This document shows positions 51,348-60,593 of a stretch of 64,000 bases of DNA, in pieces. Location: assembly GCA_016786845.1 (NCBI GenBank), contig JAEUVB010000021.1:310001-374000 (forward strand), read 5' to 3'. Positions within the stretch are counted from its first letter, which is position 1. Every line of letters begins with the position of its first letter. The DNA is from Chitinophagaceae bacterium (GTDB lineage Bacteria; Bacteroidota; Bacteroidia; Chitinophagales; Chitinophagaceae). Position numbers and translations under genes: made by a program. The notes beneath the pieces were generated by a model. That model was not told the DNA's origin. It did not search any database and saw only the letters and a list, made by a program, of their open reading frames with translations.

Positions 51348-53210
51348 TTATCGGCCCATGTATACCATCAAAATTTGTATATCTGTAGGATTCACCCCAC
51401 TAATCCGACTTGCTTGTCCAAGGGTCCTTGGCTTGATTCTAATGAACTTTTGTTTTCCCTCTGTCGATAATGATTTTAGATTTTCATAATCGAAGTTTTC
51501 CGGTATGATTAATTCTTCAAGAGAATTAGCCTTTGTGACAAGTTCTTTTTCTTTTTCAATATAGGCGTCGTATTTAATCTGTATCTCCGCTTGTTCTATT
51601 GTTTCACGTGGAACATCTTTTAACAGATCCTTCAATGCATCAGAATATTGGATTAAGTCCGACAAATTCACATTAGGACGTAATAAAATTTTCAGGGAAT
51701 TGGTCTTCTCGATTAGATCTGAAGTGCCAATTGATTGAAAATATGGGTTGATTTGGTCGGGTTCGAATGAAATATTTTTCATTTTTTTACGGATTTCAGC
51801 TACTTTTTCCTGTTTTTCAATTACAGCCAGATAACGATCTGCTCTTGCCAATCCCATTTTGTAACTTCTTTCGGTCAATCGCAAGTCTGCATTATCCTGT
51901 CTTAATAAAGTCCTGTATTCAGCCCTGGAGGTAAACATCCTGTAAGGTTCATCCGTCCCTTTATTTATCAAGTCATCGATCAACACACCGATATAGGCTT
52001 CACTTCGGCTCAAAGTGAAGGCGGGTTTTTCGGCCACTTTTAAATGAGCATTAATTCCGGCCATAATACCCTGACAAGCCGCTTCTTCATATCCTGTAGT
52101 CCCATTGATTTGTCCGGCAAAGAATAGATTCGGTATGAGTTTAGTCTCTAATGTATAGGTAAGCTGTGTAGGTGGAAAATAATCATACTCTATGGCATAA
52201 CCGGGCCTAAACATTTTGCAATTCTCTAACCCCGGAATCATACGCAATGCCTTGTATTGAACTTCTTCAGGTAAGGAAGTAGAAAAGCCGTTCAAATAGA
52301 TTTCCACGGTATTCCATCCTTCGGGCTCCACAAAGAGCTGATGCCTCTCCTTATCAGCAAAACGATTGATTTTATCCTCAATACTTGGGCAATATCGAGG
52401 TCCGGTTCCTTGAATTCTTCCCTGGAACATGGGTGATTTGTCGAACCCTGTTTTCAATATTTCATGAACTGCGTCATTGGTATATGTTACCCAGCAGCAT
52501 CTTTGTGTACTTGGTTTATCCGTTTTCAAATAAGAAAATCCAACAATATCATCATCACCTTCCTGACGCTCCATGTTTGAATAATCCAAACTGCGCCCAT
52601 CCAAGCGTGGTGGTGTCCCCGTTTTAAGTCGGTCACTTTCGAAACCAAGTTCTAAAAGTTGTTCAGTAATTCCCGTGGCCCGATTCTCCCCCATACGTCC
52701 GCCTCCAAATTGTTTTTCGCCAATATGAATGATGCCATTGAGAAAGGTTCCATTGGTGAGCACCACCGATTTGCCCAAAATCTCGATACCCAAAGCCGTT
52801 TTTACTCCTTGCAATGTTCCACGTGAAACAATGAGTCCGGTTACAGAATCTTGCCATATATCCAGGTTGGGTGTTTGCTCCAACATCTCCCTCCAAGTAG
52901 AGGCAAACAGATGTCGGTCATTCTGTGTTCGCGGACTCCACATGGCCGGACCTTTAGATTTGTTGAGCATACGAAACTGTATCATGGATCTGTCCGAAAC
53001 AATCCCTGAATATCCACCCAGGGCATCTACTTCACGTACAATTTGCCCCTTTGCAATTCCACCCATAGCCGGGTTACAACTCATCTGTGCAATGGTCTGC
53101 ATATTCATGGTAATCAGGAGTGTACGCGAACCCAAATTCGCAGCCGCCGCAGCCGCTTCACAACCGGCATGACCGGCGCCAACAACAATTACATCATAGT
53201 GTGGAAACAT
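51348..53210 (-). CDS. mnmG: tRNA uridine 5-carboxymethylaminomethyl modification enzyme MnmG (GidA)
   Basis: 620 residues, full length. FAD site VVGAGHAGCEAA, then NPAMGGIAKGQIVREVDALGG, RMLNKSKGPAMWSPR, TGTPPRLDGRS, PRYCPSIEDKI, TGYEEAACQG and the C-terminal GINPTDIQ-like end (SGVNPTDIQILMVY). With MnmE it modifies U34 of tRNAs. A TATCTTTG box ends 5 bases before the ATG. Upstream, TATTG lies about 21 bases from it. Monocistronic minus-strand gene. The stretch 51143-51347 on its 3' side shows nothing. Confidence 0.98.
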   Translation of the reverse strand: MFPHYDVIVVGAGHAGCEAAAAAANLGSRTLLITMNMQTIAQMSCNPAMGGIAKGQIVREVDALGGYSGIVSDRSMIQFRMLNKSKGPAMWSPRTQNDRHLFASTWREMLEQTPNLDIWQDSVTGLIVSRGTLQGVKTALGIEILGKSVVLTNGTFLNGIIHIGEKQFGGGRMGENRATGITEQLLELGFESDRLKTGTPPRLDGRSLDYSNMERQEGDDDIVGFSYLKTDKPSTQRCCWVTYTNDAVHEILKTGFDKSPMFQGRIQGTGPRYCPSIEDKINRFADKERHQLFVEPEGWNTVEIYLNGFSTSLPEEVQYKALRMIPGLENCKMFRPGYAIEYDYFPPTQLTYTLETKLIPNLFFAGQINGTTGYEEAACQGIMAGINAHLKVAEKPAFTLSRSEAYIGVLIDDLINKGTDEPYRMFTSRAEYRTLLRQDNADLRLTERSYKMGLARADRYLAVIEKQEKVAEIRKKMKNISFEPDQINPYFQSIGTSDLIEKTNSLKILLRPNVNLSDLIQYSDALKDLLKDVPRETIEQAEIQIKYDAYIEKEKELVTKANSLEELIIPENFDYENLKSLSTEGKQKFIRIKPRTLGQASRISGVNPTDIQILMVYMGR

Positions 53211-53215
53211 GGCTG

Positions 53216-53223
53216 CAAAGATA
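53216..53223 (-). promoter_or_regulatory. -7 box TATCTTTG of mnmG
   Basis: Exact TAnnTTTG match on the minus strand, 5 bases before the ATG at 53210, with TTG about 21 bases further upstream. Confidence 0.65.
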
Positions 53224-53285
53224 GGGGTGAATGATTGAACCGCTCAATAAACATAATAGATTTTATCCAATTCCATAGTTTCCAT

Positions 53286-53678
53286 CTATACTCTTTCATA
53301 TCCATTTTTCTTGAACATGATCCAAAAAATAAACCCGGCCACTCCACCCACAGCATCCGCCACTCCATCCCAAACATCAAAACTTCGTCCGGCAACAAAA
53401 TTCAACTGATACCATTCTAAACCAAAACCATATATAATCGCAAAAATGATAATGATGACACTCCCTGCTTGGTATCGAAGTAGGTTGAACTTCCAGAGAA
53501 TGAAAAAAAAGAAAAAAAATACAAAATGAACGACCTTATCAAATTGGTCAAATAAATGTACAGACGGAAGATCACGACCAGGTGTGGAACATCCAACAAA
53601 AATAATCAATGTCCAAACAATAGCTAATATCAAAGAAAAACCCTTATTCTTTGACATATATAAAATTAACTTATGCAT
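53286..53678 (-). CDS. VanZ-like family membrane protein
   Basis: 130 residues, four membrane helices. VanZ-like signature: DQFDKVVHFVFFFFFFILW near residue 45, FAIIYGFGLEWYQL, and RSFDVWDGVADAVGGVAGF. Some members touch teicoplanin resistance or wall modification, but in Bacteroidota their role is unknown. It follows gcvH on the same strand with a terminator between, so it is probably separately expressed. Confidence 0.88.
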   Translation of the reverse strand: MHKLILYMSKNKGFSLILAIVWTLIIFVGCSTPGRDLPSVHLFDQFDKVVHFVFFFFFFILWKFNLLRYQAGSVIIIIFAIIYGFGLEWYQLNFVAGRSFDVWDGVADAVGGVAGFIFWIMFKKNGYERV

Positions 53679-53701
53679 TTAGTGGTCATTTTTAATATAT
53701 T

Positions 53702-53735
53702 AAAAAACCCAAATCATATGACTTGGGTTTTTTAT
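53702..53735. terminator. Bidirectional-looking intrinsic terminator after gcvH
   Basis: CCCAAATCATATGACTTGGG is a 20-base dyad with one mismatch, flanked by A-run on one side and T-run on the other. It lies just 3' of the gcvH stop (53759) on the minus strand. Confidence 0.85.
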
Positions 53736-53758
53736 TATATTTAAAATATTATTATGTG

Positions 53759-54139
53759 TTATGCTCCGACTAAGGCACCATAGGCTGCTGCATCAAGCAA
53801 TTCAGACATATCCGCACCTTCAGCTATCGTAACCTTCACCATCCAACCTGCACCGTAAGCATCCTGATTAACAGCTTCAGGATTGGCCTCCAAACCGGGA
53901 TTGATTTCAGCTATGGTACCGTCGATCGGCAAAAAGAGATCAGATACCGTTTTCACCGCTTCTACGGTACCAAAAATATCGCCGCTCTTCAGGGTTTGAC
54001 CAACAGTGTTGATATCTACAAAAACGATATCGCCCAACTCGCCTTGAGCAAAATCGGTAATGCCCACAGTAGCAGTATTACCTTCAATGCGTACCCACTC
54101 GTGGTCGCTGGTGTATTTCAGTTCGGAAGGAATGTTCAT
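53759..54139 (-). CDS. gcvH: Glycine cleavage system H protein
   Basis: 126 residues, standard length. Lipoyl domain: [30 protein letters not shown], and the lipoyl-lysine loop [15 protein letters not shown] with K near 63. The C-terminal [12 protein letters not shown] follows. It shuttles the methylamine intermediate between P, T and L proteins. The other gcv genes are not next to it. Start ATG at 54139. Confidence 0.97.
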   Translation of the reverse strand: MNIPSELKYTSDHEWVRIEGNTATVGITDFAQGELGDIVFVDINTVGQTLKSGDIFGTVEAVKTVSDLFLPIDGTIAEINPGLEANPEAVNQDAYGAGWMVKVTIAEGADMSELLDAAAYGALVGA

Positions 54140-54229
54140 TCGTATGTTATTTTTAGGGTAAAGATTGAATTATATAAAGAAGGGTAAAATTATAGCTATT
54201 TTTAGTACTTGCAAATATCCGGGCTAGTT

Positions 54230-54661
54230 TTATCCCTCCGCCTGTTCTGTCGACTCTGATTCTACCTCCTCGGTTACATTGAGCAAATCCAGTTTTTTCA
54301 AAATACCATACCAGCGAATCATTTTCTTCATATCGCTGACATAGACACGGTCCTTATCATAGGCCGGAAATAAAGTGCCAAACAATGCCTGAACCTTTTT
54401 ATTGTCCAGCTTAGAGATGTCTAAACTTTCGACATTAGCCTCATTCTCCTTAAAACTCATGAAAACATCCCACAAACGTACATTCTCGGTATCCGTATAT
54501 ACTTCAATACTATCTAAAGGTGTTACATTATGCGAACGAGCCGCTACAAATTTGGTCAGCCCATCATCTAAATTCTTTACGATCGCGCCATCACTTTTGG
54601 TCGACAATAATTGATACAGTCCGCTTAAGCCGGAAATCGCAACAAGTTCATTATACTTCAT
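54230..54661 (-). CDS. DUF5606 family protein
   Basis: 143 residues from ATG at 54661 (MKYNELVAISGLSGLYQLL). The frame extends to 54682, but family members start at this methionine. The N-terminal SH3-like domain (AISGLSGLYQLLSTKSDGAIVKNLD split by function) is followed by the C-terminal AYDKDRVYVSDMKKMIRWYGIL. It is a widely conserved Bacteroidota protein of unknown role. The tail is acidic (EEVESESTEQAEG). It lies between gcvH and the thioredoxin operon on the same strand. Confidence 0.88.
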   Translation of the reverse strand: MKYNELVAISGLSGLYQLLSTKSDGAIVKNLDDGLTKFVAARSHNVTPLDSIEVYTDTENVRLWDVFMSFKENEANVESLDISKLDNKKVQALFGTLFPAYDKDRVYVSDMKKMIRWYGILKKLDLLNVTEEVESESTEQAEG

Positions 54662-54749
54662 GTCTGTAATTTTGGTGGGCAAAAGTAAAGTATTTTTTCA
54701 ATGAAACCTTTTGAAAAGTTAATCCTGTAGGCTAATGTTTTTCAACGAA

Positions 54750-55367
54750 TCATTTTCTCCATTTTACACCACATCCGATGGCTTTCGTTAGCGGCTGACT
54801 AACCGGCTTTCCACTAAGAATTTCATTCAACGCCTGTTCTGCATATTTTTCCTGAACTAATTCCGGTTCGTTGGAATTGTCATCAATCGCTCCGATATAG
54901 GCCACCACAAACCCTGACCCTTCTCTTTTTAGGATAAACACATGTGGCGTTTTCATGGCCCCATAAGCCTTAGCAATTTCTTGTGTTTCATCGATTAGAT
55001 AAGGAAATTTAAACCCTTTCTCTTTGGCCCGAATTTTCATATTCTCATAACTGTCATCAGGATATGAAATCGGGTCATTCGGGTTGATCGCTACGACCGG
55101 AAACCCCTTGCCGGCATAGTTCTTATGAAGCGCTATGATACGATCTTCGTATGCCACAGAATACGGACAATGGTTGCAGGTAAAGATGACGATAACACCC
55201 TTGGAATCCTTAAAATCATTCAAAGAAACCATTTTCCCATTTATATTCTTAAGACTAAAATCTCCTGCGACGTCGCCCGGTTTATACCCCGGACGCTGGG
55301 AATCAGGACTAAAAGAAGTTACCAAAAAGGTAAACAGTAAAATCAAGAACATCATTGTGTTTTTCAT
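54750..55367 (-). CDS. Exported thioredoxin-fold (peroxiredoxin/AhpC-TSA-like) protein
   Basis: 205 residues with a signal peptide. The fold runs PGDVAGDFSLKNINGK, then VIVIFTCNHCPYSVAYEDRI with CNHC as the active-site pair, VVAINPNDP, and KTPHVFILKREGS with cis-Pro. This resembles the large group of periplasmic reductases annotated as thioredoxin-family or redoxin. It overlaps the end of the TlpA-like gene by 4 bases (55364-55367), so the two are coupled and probably act together. Confidence 0.9.
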   Translation of the reverse strand: MKNTMMFLILLFTFLVTSFSPDSQRPGYKPGDVAGDFSLKNINGKMVSLNDFKDSKGVIVIFTCNHCPYSVAYEDRIIALHKNYAGKGFPVVAINPNDPISYPDDSYENMKIRAKEKGFKFPYLIDETQEIAKAYGAMKTPHVFILKREGSGFVVAYIGAIDDNSNEPELVQEKYAEQALNEILSGKPVSQPLTKAIGCGVKWRK

Positions 55368-55867
55368 GGTCGTATCGAATTAAGGGTTAGTGAATCTAAT
55401 ATTGCAAATGTAGTCTCCCCTTCAATAAAAAACAGCCGGGAATATTTGGGATTAAAGATCTGTGTAGCAGGCAATGTACCGGACCAAGACGGGTCGATTT
55501 GGTCAATCCATGCATTATAATTAGGTTCATTCAACAGGACAACTTTTGAATGAATTTTCTTTTTCTGAATAAAAGGCTCCAATAACTTTTCCTTTTGTTT
55601 CACATAATCAAGGCTCACCAAAATGACCTTTACTTTACGATCCGCATAATTCTGATGAATTTGCTCGAAATAAGGCAGCTCAGCTACACATGGCACACAC
55701 CATGTAGCCCAAAAATTAAGGATATAAGTTGTATCTGACGAAGATTTGCGGAGTTTTTGATACCAATCCATTTTAACGACTTCTACAGGAACGTTGGCCT
55801 TCTGCGCAATGCATGCACAGGTTAGTAAAACCATCATCACCAATAATATCCATTCCTTCTTCAACAT
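55364..55867 (-). CDS. TlpA-like periplasmic thiol:disulfide oxidoreductase
   Basis: 167 residues from ATG at 55867 (MLKKEWILLVMMVLL). The frame to 55918 adds a poor N-terminus. Signal peptide, then ILNFWATWCVPCVAELPYFE with the CxxC pair WCVPC, KVILVSLDYV and GTLPATQIFNP with cis-Pro. TlpA/ResA proteins reduce disulfides in the periplasm, for example in cytochrome maturation. It is the first gene of a two-gene operon with the CNHC thioredoxin-like protein. Confidence 0.9.
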   Translation of the reverse strand: MLKKEWILLVMMVLLTCACIAQKANVPVEVVKMDWYQKLRKSSSDTTYILNFWATWCVPCVAELPYFEQIHQNYADRKVKVILVSLDYVKQKEKLLEPFIQKKKIHSKVVLLNEPNYNAWIDQIDPSWSGTLPATQIFNPKYSRLFFIEGETTFAILDSLTLNSIRP

Positions 55868-56023
55868 TTTATTCGAAAATAAGCAATTCGACGCAGAAGA
55901 AAACCATCGAATATTCAAAACCCCAAAGCTTATATGACAGGTTTCGACAAGCCAATAAACAAATTTTGCTTTATATTTACTCGTCTAAAAACAATCATTC
56001 CTTTTTAAAGTATCTGTAAACAC

Positions 56024-58078
56024 ATGAACATAAAACAAATTTTAACCTTATCGTCTTTTATTTTTCTGACCAACTTTAGCACTTTCGCCCAAAATAAACC
56101 GAATCCAAAAGGCCCCGGTGCAGGATTTGATGTAGCCGCTGAAGCATTCGCCGATCTGCAAGTATTACGATATTCGGTACCGGGTTACGAAAATCTTACT
56201 TTGAAAGAAAAAGAATTAACCTATTATCTATACGAAGCAGCGCTTTGTGGACGTGATATTATTTATGACCAAAAAAGTAAGAATGGTATTCTGCTTCGCA
56301 AAACCCTGGAAGCTATCTATGGCGGATATCAAGGTGATCGAAATAGTCCTGATTTTAGAAAGTTTCAGGAATACTGTGGCCGTTTTTGGTTTAGTAACGG
56401 AAATCATCATCACTATGGTAATGAAAAATTTATTCCGGGATGTAGTTCCGCCTACTTCAAAACCCTTCTTAGCAGTATCAATGCATCTAAACTCCCAATG
56501 GCACCGGGCGAATCGGTCGATGCCTTCTGGACAAGAGTGGAACCTCTGTTTTATGATTTGAAAGTGGAACCCAAATTGGTGGACCTCCGTTCAGGGATTG
56601 ATAATATAAAATCGTCCAGTAACAATTTCTATGAGGGCGTTAGCCAGAAAGAAGTGGAAGACTTCTATGCAAAATTTCCCACCACAGGCAATGCACCGAG
56701 TTGGGGACTGAATAGTAAAGTGGTGAAAGAAAACGGACAATTGAAAGAATTGGTATGGAAAAGCGGTGGTATGTACGGCCCGGCCATTGATAAAATCATT
56801 TACTGGCTCGAAAAAGCTGTAAAGGTGGCTGAAAACGCGAAGCAAAAAAAATCATTAGAACTTTTGGTGAGCTATTTGAAAACAGGTGATCTAAAAACTT
56901 TTGATGATTACAGCATTGCCTGGACACAGGATACTGAAAGCAAAATAGACGGAATCAATGGTTTTATTGAAGTATACCTTGATGCTATAGGTAAGAAAGG
57001 AAGCTATGAAGCCTATGTGAGCATCAGAGATGAAGAAGCGACCAAGCGTATAGCGGCGATAGCCAAAGAAGCACAGTGGTTTGAAGATAATTCTCCGCTG
57101 ATGAGAGAACATAAAAAGAAAGAAGTTAAAGGAATTATCGCCAAAGCCATAACTGTAATCGCAGAAAGTGGCGATTTGGCACCCACAACAGCAATCGGTA
57201 TTAACCTACCCAATGCGGATTGGATTCGTAAAGATCATGGCAGTAAATCAGTATCCCTAAGCAATATTATTTACAGCTATAACCGTGCTAACAGCGGTGG
57301 AGGCAATTTAGAGGAATTTGGTTTGAATGCAGAAGTAAAACAACGAATCAGAGATTATGGCGCATTAGCCTCCGATTTGCATACCGATATGCATGAATGT
57401 ATTGGCCATGCCAGCGGACAAATTAACCCGGGTGTGGAAACCACCGATAAAACGCTGAAGAATTACGCCAGTTGTCTGGAAGAAGCCCGTGCAGATCTAG
57501 TCGGCTTATATTATATCATGGATAAAAAGCTGATAGATATAAATGTGATGCCTAATATGGATGTAGCAAAAGCAGAATATGATAGTTATATCATGAATGG
57601 ATTAATGACCCAGTTGACCCGCGTAAAATTGGGTGATGATATTGAAGAAGCACATATGCGTAACCGTCAGCTCAATGCAAAGTGGGTTTATGAAAAAGGT
57701 AAAAAAGATAATGTGATCGAGTTGGTTAAACGTGATGGAAAAACTTATGTTCAGATCAATAACTACGAAAAACTCCGTACCCTATTCGGTGATTTGCTGC
57801 GTGAAATACAGCGAATTAAAAGTGAAGGTGACTTCAAAGCCGGACAGGCCCTGGTTGAAAATTATGGTGTAAAAGTCGATCAAAAATTACATAAAGAAAT
57901 CTTAGATCGATATGCCAAACTGAATCTCAAACCATATCGCGGATTTATTCAGCCTAAACTAGTTGCTATTAAAGATGGCGACAAAATCACAGATGTGAGA
58001 ATAGAATATCCAAAATCCTTCTTTACGCAAATGATGGAATATGGTCAAAACTATAGCTTCCTCGGTGTGAAGAATTAA
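56024..58078 (+). CDS. Dipeptidyl-peptidase III (M49 family)
   Basis: 684 residues with a signal peptide (ending TFAQ). The M49 zinc motif HECIGH and the second motif EEARAD (in CLEEARADLVGLYY) are both present, separated as expected. NPGVETTDKTLKN and LPNADWIRKDHGSKSV are other conserved segments. It removes dipeptides from peptide N-termini in the periplasm or outside. The gene is monocistronic and followed by a convergent YpfJ-type peptidase gene 16 bases beyond its stop. Confidence 0.95.
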   Translation: MNIKQILTLSSFIFLTNFSTFAQNKPNPKGPGAGFDVAAEAFADLQVLRYSVPGYENLTLKEKELTYYLYEAALCGRDIIYDQKSKNGILLRKTLEAIYGGYQGDRNSPDFRKFQEYCGRFWFSNGNHHHYGNEKFIPGCSSAYFKTLLSSINASKLPMAPGESVDAFWTRVEPLFYDLKVEPKLVDLRSGIDNIKSSSNNFYEGVSQKEVEDFYAKFPTTGNAPSWGLNSKVVKENGQLKELVWKSGGMYGPAIDKIIYWLEKAVKVAENAKQKKSLELLVSYLKTGDLKTFDDYSIAWTQDTESKIDGINGFIEVYLDAIGKKGSYEAYVSIRDEEATKRIAAIAKEAQWFEDNSPLMREHKKKEVKGIIAKAITVIAESGDLAPTTAIGINLPNADWIRKDHGSKSVSLSNIIYSYNRANSGGGNLEEFGLNAEVKQRIRDYGALASDLHTDMHECIGHASGQINPGVETTDKTLKNYASCLEEARADLVGLYYIMDKKLIDINVMPNMDVAKAEYDSYIMNGLMTQLTRVKLGDDIEEAHMRNRQLNAKWVYEKGKKDNVIELVKRDGKTYVQINNYEKLRTLFGDLLREIQRIKSEGDFKAGQALVENYGVKVDQKLHKEILDRYAKLNLKPYRGFIQPKLVAIKDGDKITDVRIEYPKSFFTQMMEYGQNYSFLGVKN

Positions 58079-58094
58079 TGTTCAGACTTTTTCA

Positions 58095-58949
58095 TTAAAG
58101 TCCTCTAAAGGTATCACCTTGGTTTAAATCACCGGTATTAAATCCGAGCATAAACCATTTCATGCGCTGTTCAGATGTACCGTGTGTAAATGCATCGGGC
58201 ACTACATAACCTTGAGCGTTTTTCTGCAAACGGTCATCGCCGACTGCATTAGCCGCACTGAGGGCCTCATCAATATCACCATCTTCGAGCATTTTATTGA
58301 TTTTTTGATCATAATGGGCCCAAACCCCGGCGTAAAAATCTGCTTGAAGCTCTAAGGCTACAGACAAACGATTGGCTTCTTTCTCACTTTTTCTGGACAT
58401 GAGTTGTTGAACTTTACCAGAAGTACCTAATAAGTTTTGAATATGATGTCCATACTCATGCGCGATCACATAGGCACATGAAAAATCACCATGTGCGCCC
58501 AAACGCGTGCGTAATTCATCGAAGAACGTGAGGTCCAGATAAATTTTTTGATCGGCCGGACAATAGAATGGACCGGATTGTGCCGTGGCTGATCCACAGG
58601 GAGATTGTGTTGCATTTCTGAATAAAACCAATACGGGCTTCTTAAACGGTAATTGATTTTGAGTGAAAACCCCTTCCCATATTTGCTCGTTATCCGCCAA
58701 AACGACTGAAATAAAATCAACCATCTCCTTTTCCTCTTTTGTTTCCTCAACAGGCCCGGAAGATGAAGCAGCCGAAGGACTTTGCTGTTGTGCAAAATCG
58801 CTGATCAATTGCTGCGGATCTCCACCCATCAATAATCCAATAACCAACATGATGATAGCAAGGATACCGCCACCGGTAGCCACCTGCTTACCGCTCATGC
58901 CTCTGCGATCTTCAATATTCTCGCTGCCCCTTCTTCCCATCCATTTCAT
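58095..58949 (-). CDS. Neutral zinc metallopeptidase, YpfJ/KPN_02809 family
   Basis: 284 residues. One N-terminal membrane segment after RRGMSGKQVATGGGILAIIM, then a P/S-rich linker, then the catalytic domain with HEYGHHIQ (HExxH zinc site), FYCPADQKIYLDLTFFDEL, and ELQADFYAGVWAHY with the third zinc ligand. The C-terminal HGTSEQRMKWFMLGFNTGD is a typical ending. Substrate unknown. Monocistronic, convergent with the M49 gene. Confidence 0.95.
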   Translation of the reverse strand: MKWMGRRGSENIEDRRGMSGKQVATGGGILAIIMLVIGLLMGGDPQQLISDFAQQQSPSAASSSGPVEETKEEKEMVDFISVVLADNEQIWEGVFTQNQLPFKKPVLVLFRNATQSPCGSATAQSGPFYCPADQKIYLDLTFFDELRTRLGAHGDFSCAYVIAHEYGHHIQNLLGTSGKVQQLMSRKSEKEANRLSVALELQADFYAGVWAHYDQKINKMLEDGDIDEALSAANAVGDDRLQKNAQGYVVPDAFTHGTSEQRMKWFMLGFNTGDLNQGDTFRGL

Positions 58950-59027
58950 AGGTATTTTATTAGTTTATACAAAGTAACAAAATATTCCCGATGTATGAAT
59001 TTACCGGCAAGTGCTTATCTTTATTCA

Positions 59028-59474
59028 ATGAAAGGTGCTTACCGATTAATATTATTATTATTTTTATTGACGCTCTCCTTCCATTCTTGCAAGAGAGCCA
59101 ACCTGAATAGATTTTACTATACTTCTGCCGGTGAGAGTCAGGCATATTACCAACATCAATTTACCGATAGTTTAGGCGTACATACCATAACCTGGGATAG
59201 TACTTACAATGACTATACTGATGCACTATCAGAATTTGATCAGCAACAAATTACTTTTTATACCCGTTCACAAAATCATATCTGCGCATTGCCGGATTCA
59301 ATATTCCTGTTTCCTATTGCCGAAAATGGGATTTATACCAAAATATATAGCACACATTGGATCCTTAATTTCACACTCACAGAAGACTCTATCAAGTATA
59401 TTTGTACCAACTACGGCGGCTGGACAGGCAATTTTACCTCAACTTCATTAATATATAAAGGCAAAAGACAATAA
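59028..59474 (+). CDS. Putative lipoprotein of unknown function
   Basis: 148 residues from ATG at 59028. An ATG eleven codons upstream adds residues unlike a signal peptide. Signal peptide with lipobox LSFHSC followed by KR. The mature part is rich in Y, T and D (YYTSAGESQAYYQHQFTDSL, HTITWDSTYNDYTD) and has no known domain. It is followed 3 bases later by the DUF3667 gene, so the two are co-transcribed. Confidence 0.78.
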   Translation: MKGAYRLILLLFLLTLSFHSCKRANLNRFYYTSAGESQAYYQHQFTDSLGVHTITWDSTYNDYTDALSEFDQQQITFYTRSQNHICALPDSIFLFPIAENGIYTKIYSTHWILNFTLTEDSIKYICTNYGGWTGNFTSTSLIYKGKRQ

Positions 59475-59477
59475 TGA

Positions 59478-60581
59478 ATGGGTAAGAAAAAGTTCGAAAA
59501 ATACCGTATTGAAAAACACTGTCTGAATTGCCAAATCCCTATTCATGGGAACTATTGTCATAACTGCGGTCAGGCCAATTTAGATCACCGGCATAATTTT
59601 TTCACTATCATTTTTCACTATATCGGTGACTTATTTCATTGGGATCATAAGATATTTACAACGGCGAAGAAATTACTATTTTCTCCGGGCATGCTTACAA
59701 AAACCTATATAGAAGGCGCACGCAAAAGATATATTGACCCGATTAAACTATATGTTTTTCTCTCCGCAGTTTTTTTTATTTTCCTGCATTACAATCATCA
59801 GATTGAAGATTTGTTTCAAAGCAATAAGGATAAAGCGTTGATCGCATTAAATAAACAATATACGGATCAGGTAAGCACGCACTATATATTGAAAAAAATC
59901 ATACAGAAAGATTCCATATTGCTTCGTGATACGTTAGTGCAAAAACGAATAGCCTACTATAAACAACAAGCAGATAGTATCGGACAAACGAATAACAATA
60001 TAGATTATGCGATATTCAAATTTTTCAATTTGTCTGATACCTTAGAAGTCGTGGATGGAGGACTTTCCATCGTCACCGATGAAAAGGGACAAATAAAATC
60101 CATGCCTCGGAATAAACTGACTGATGAAATTGATGAAAAGTATTTTGGTGACTATTCGAAATTAAAAATTCTTTTTGTAGAAAAGATCATGAACCTTCTG
60201 CCCAAAGTCGTCTTTGGCACGATACCTATTTATGCCTTCTTGTTGTTTATTTCATGTATTCGACGAAAGGAAAATTATTTTGTCAATCACTTCATCTTTG
60301 CCATGCATCTTTACAGTTTTCTGTTTCTGCTTTATATCTTCACTACCTTATTCCAAGACATTTGTGGTTGGTTTGATAATGCCTTCACTGACGGATTATC
60401 TTCTGCAATATTCTGGCTCAGTACCGGTTATTTTTTAATTTATATTGGCATAGCCATGCAAAAATTCATACCTAGTGGTATTGGCAAACTCATTCTCCGC
60501 TACTTAATCGTTCATGGATTGATGTTTCTGATAACCATGGTAATTACCGTCAGCATCATTTTATTCTTGTTTATCTATTAA
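59478..60581 (+). CDS. DUF3667 family membrane protein with zinc ribbon
   Basis: 367 residues. An N-terminal zinc ribbon has C15, C18, C27 and C30 (HCLNCQ, YCHNCGQ). A conserved DHRHNFFTIIFHYIGDLFHWDHKIFTTAKKLL region (quoted in parts: DHRHNFF, GDLFHWDHK, LLFSPGMLTKTYIEGARKRY) defines the family, followed by four or five membrane helices and a coiled linker (about 105-190). Widespread in Bacteroidota, function unknown. Second gene of the operon with the lipoprotein. Confidence 0.9.
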   Translation: MGKKKFEKYRIEKHCLNCQIPIHGNYCHNCGQANLDHRHNFFTIIFHYIGDLFHWDHKIFTTAKKLLFSPGMLTKTYIEGARKRYIDPIKLYVFLSAVFFIFLHYNHQIEDLFQSNKDKALIALNKQYTDQVSTHYILKKIIQKDSILLRDTLVQKRIAYYKQQADSIGQTNNNIDYAIFKFFNLSDTLEVVDGGLSIVTDEKGQIKSMPRNKLTDEIDEKYFGDYSKLKILFVEKIMNLLPKVVFGTIPIYAFLLFISCIRRKENYFVNHFIFAMHLYSFLFLLYIFTTLFQDICGWFDNAFTDGLSSAIFWLSTGYFLIYIGIAMQKFIPSGIGKLILRYLIVHGLMFLITMVITVSIILFLFIY

Positions 60582-60593
60582 GCCTGATCATCT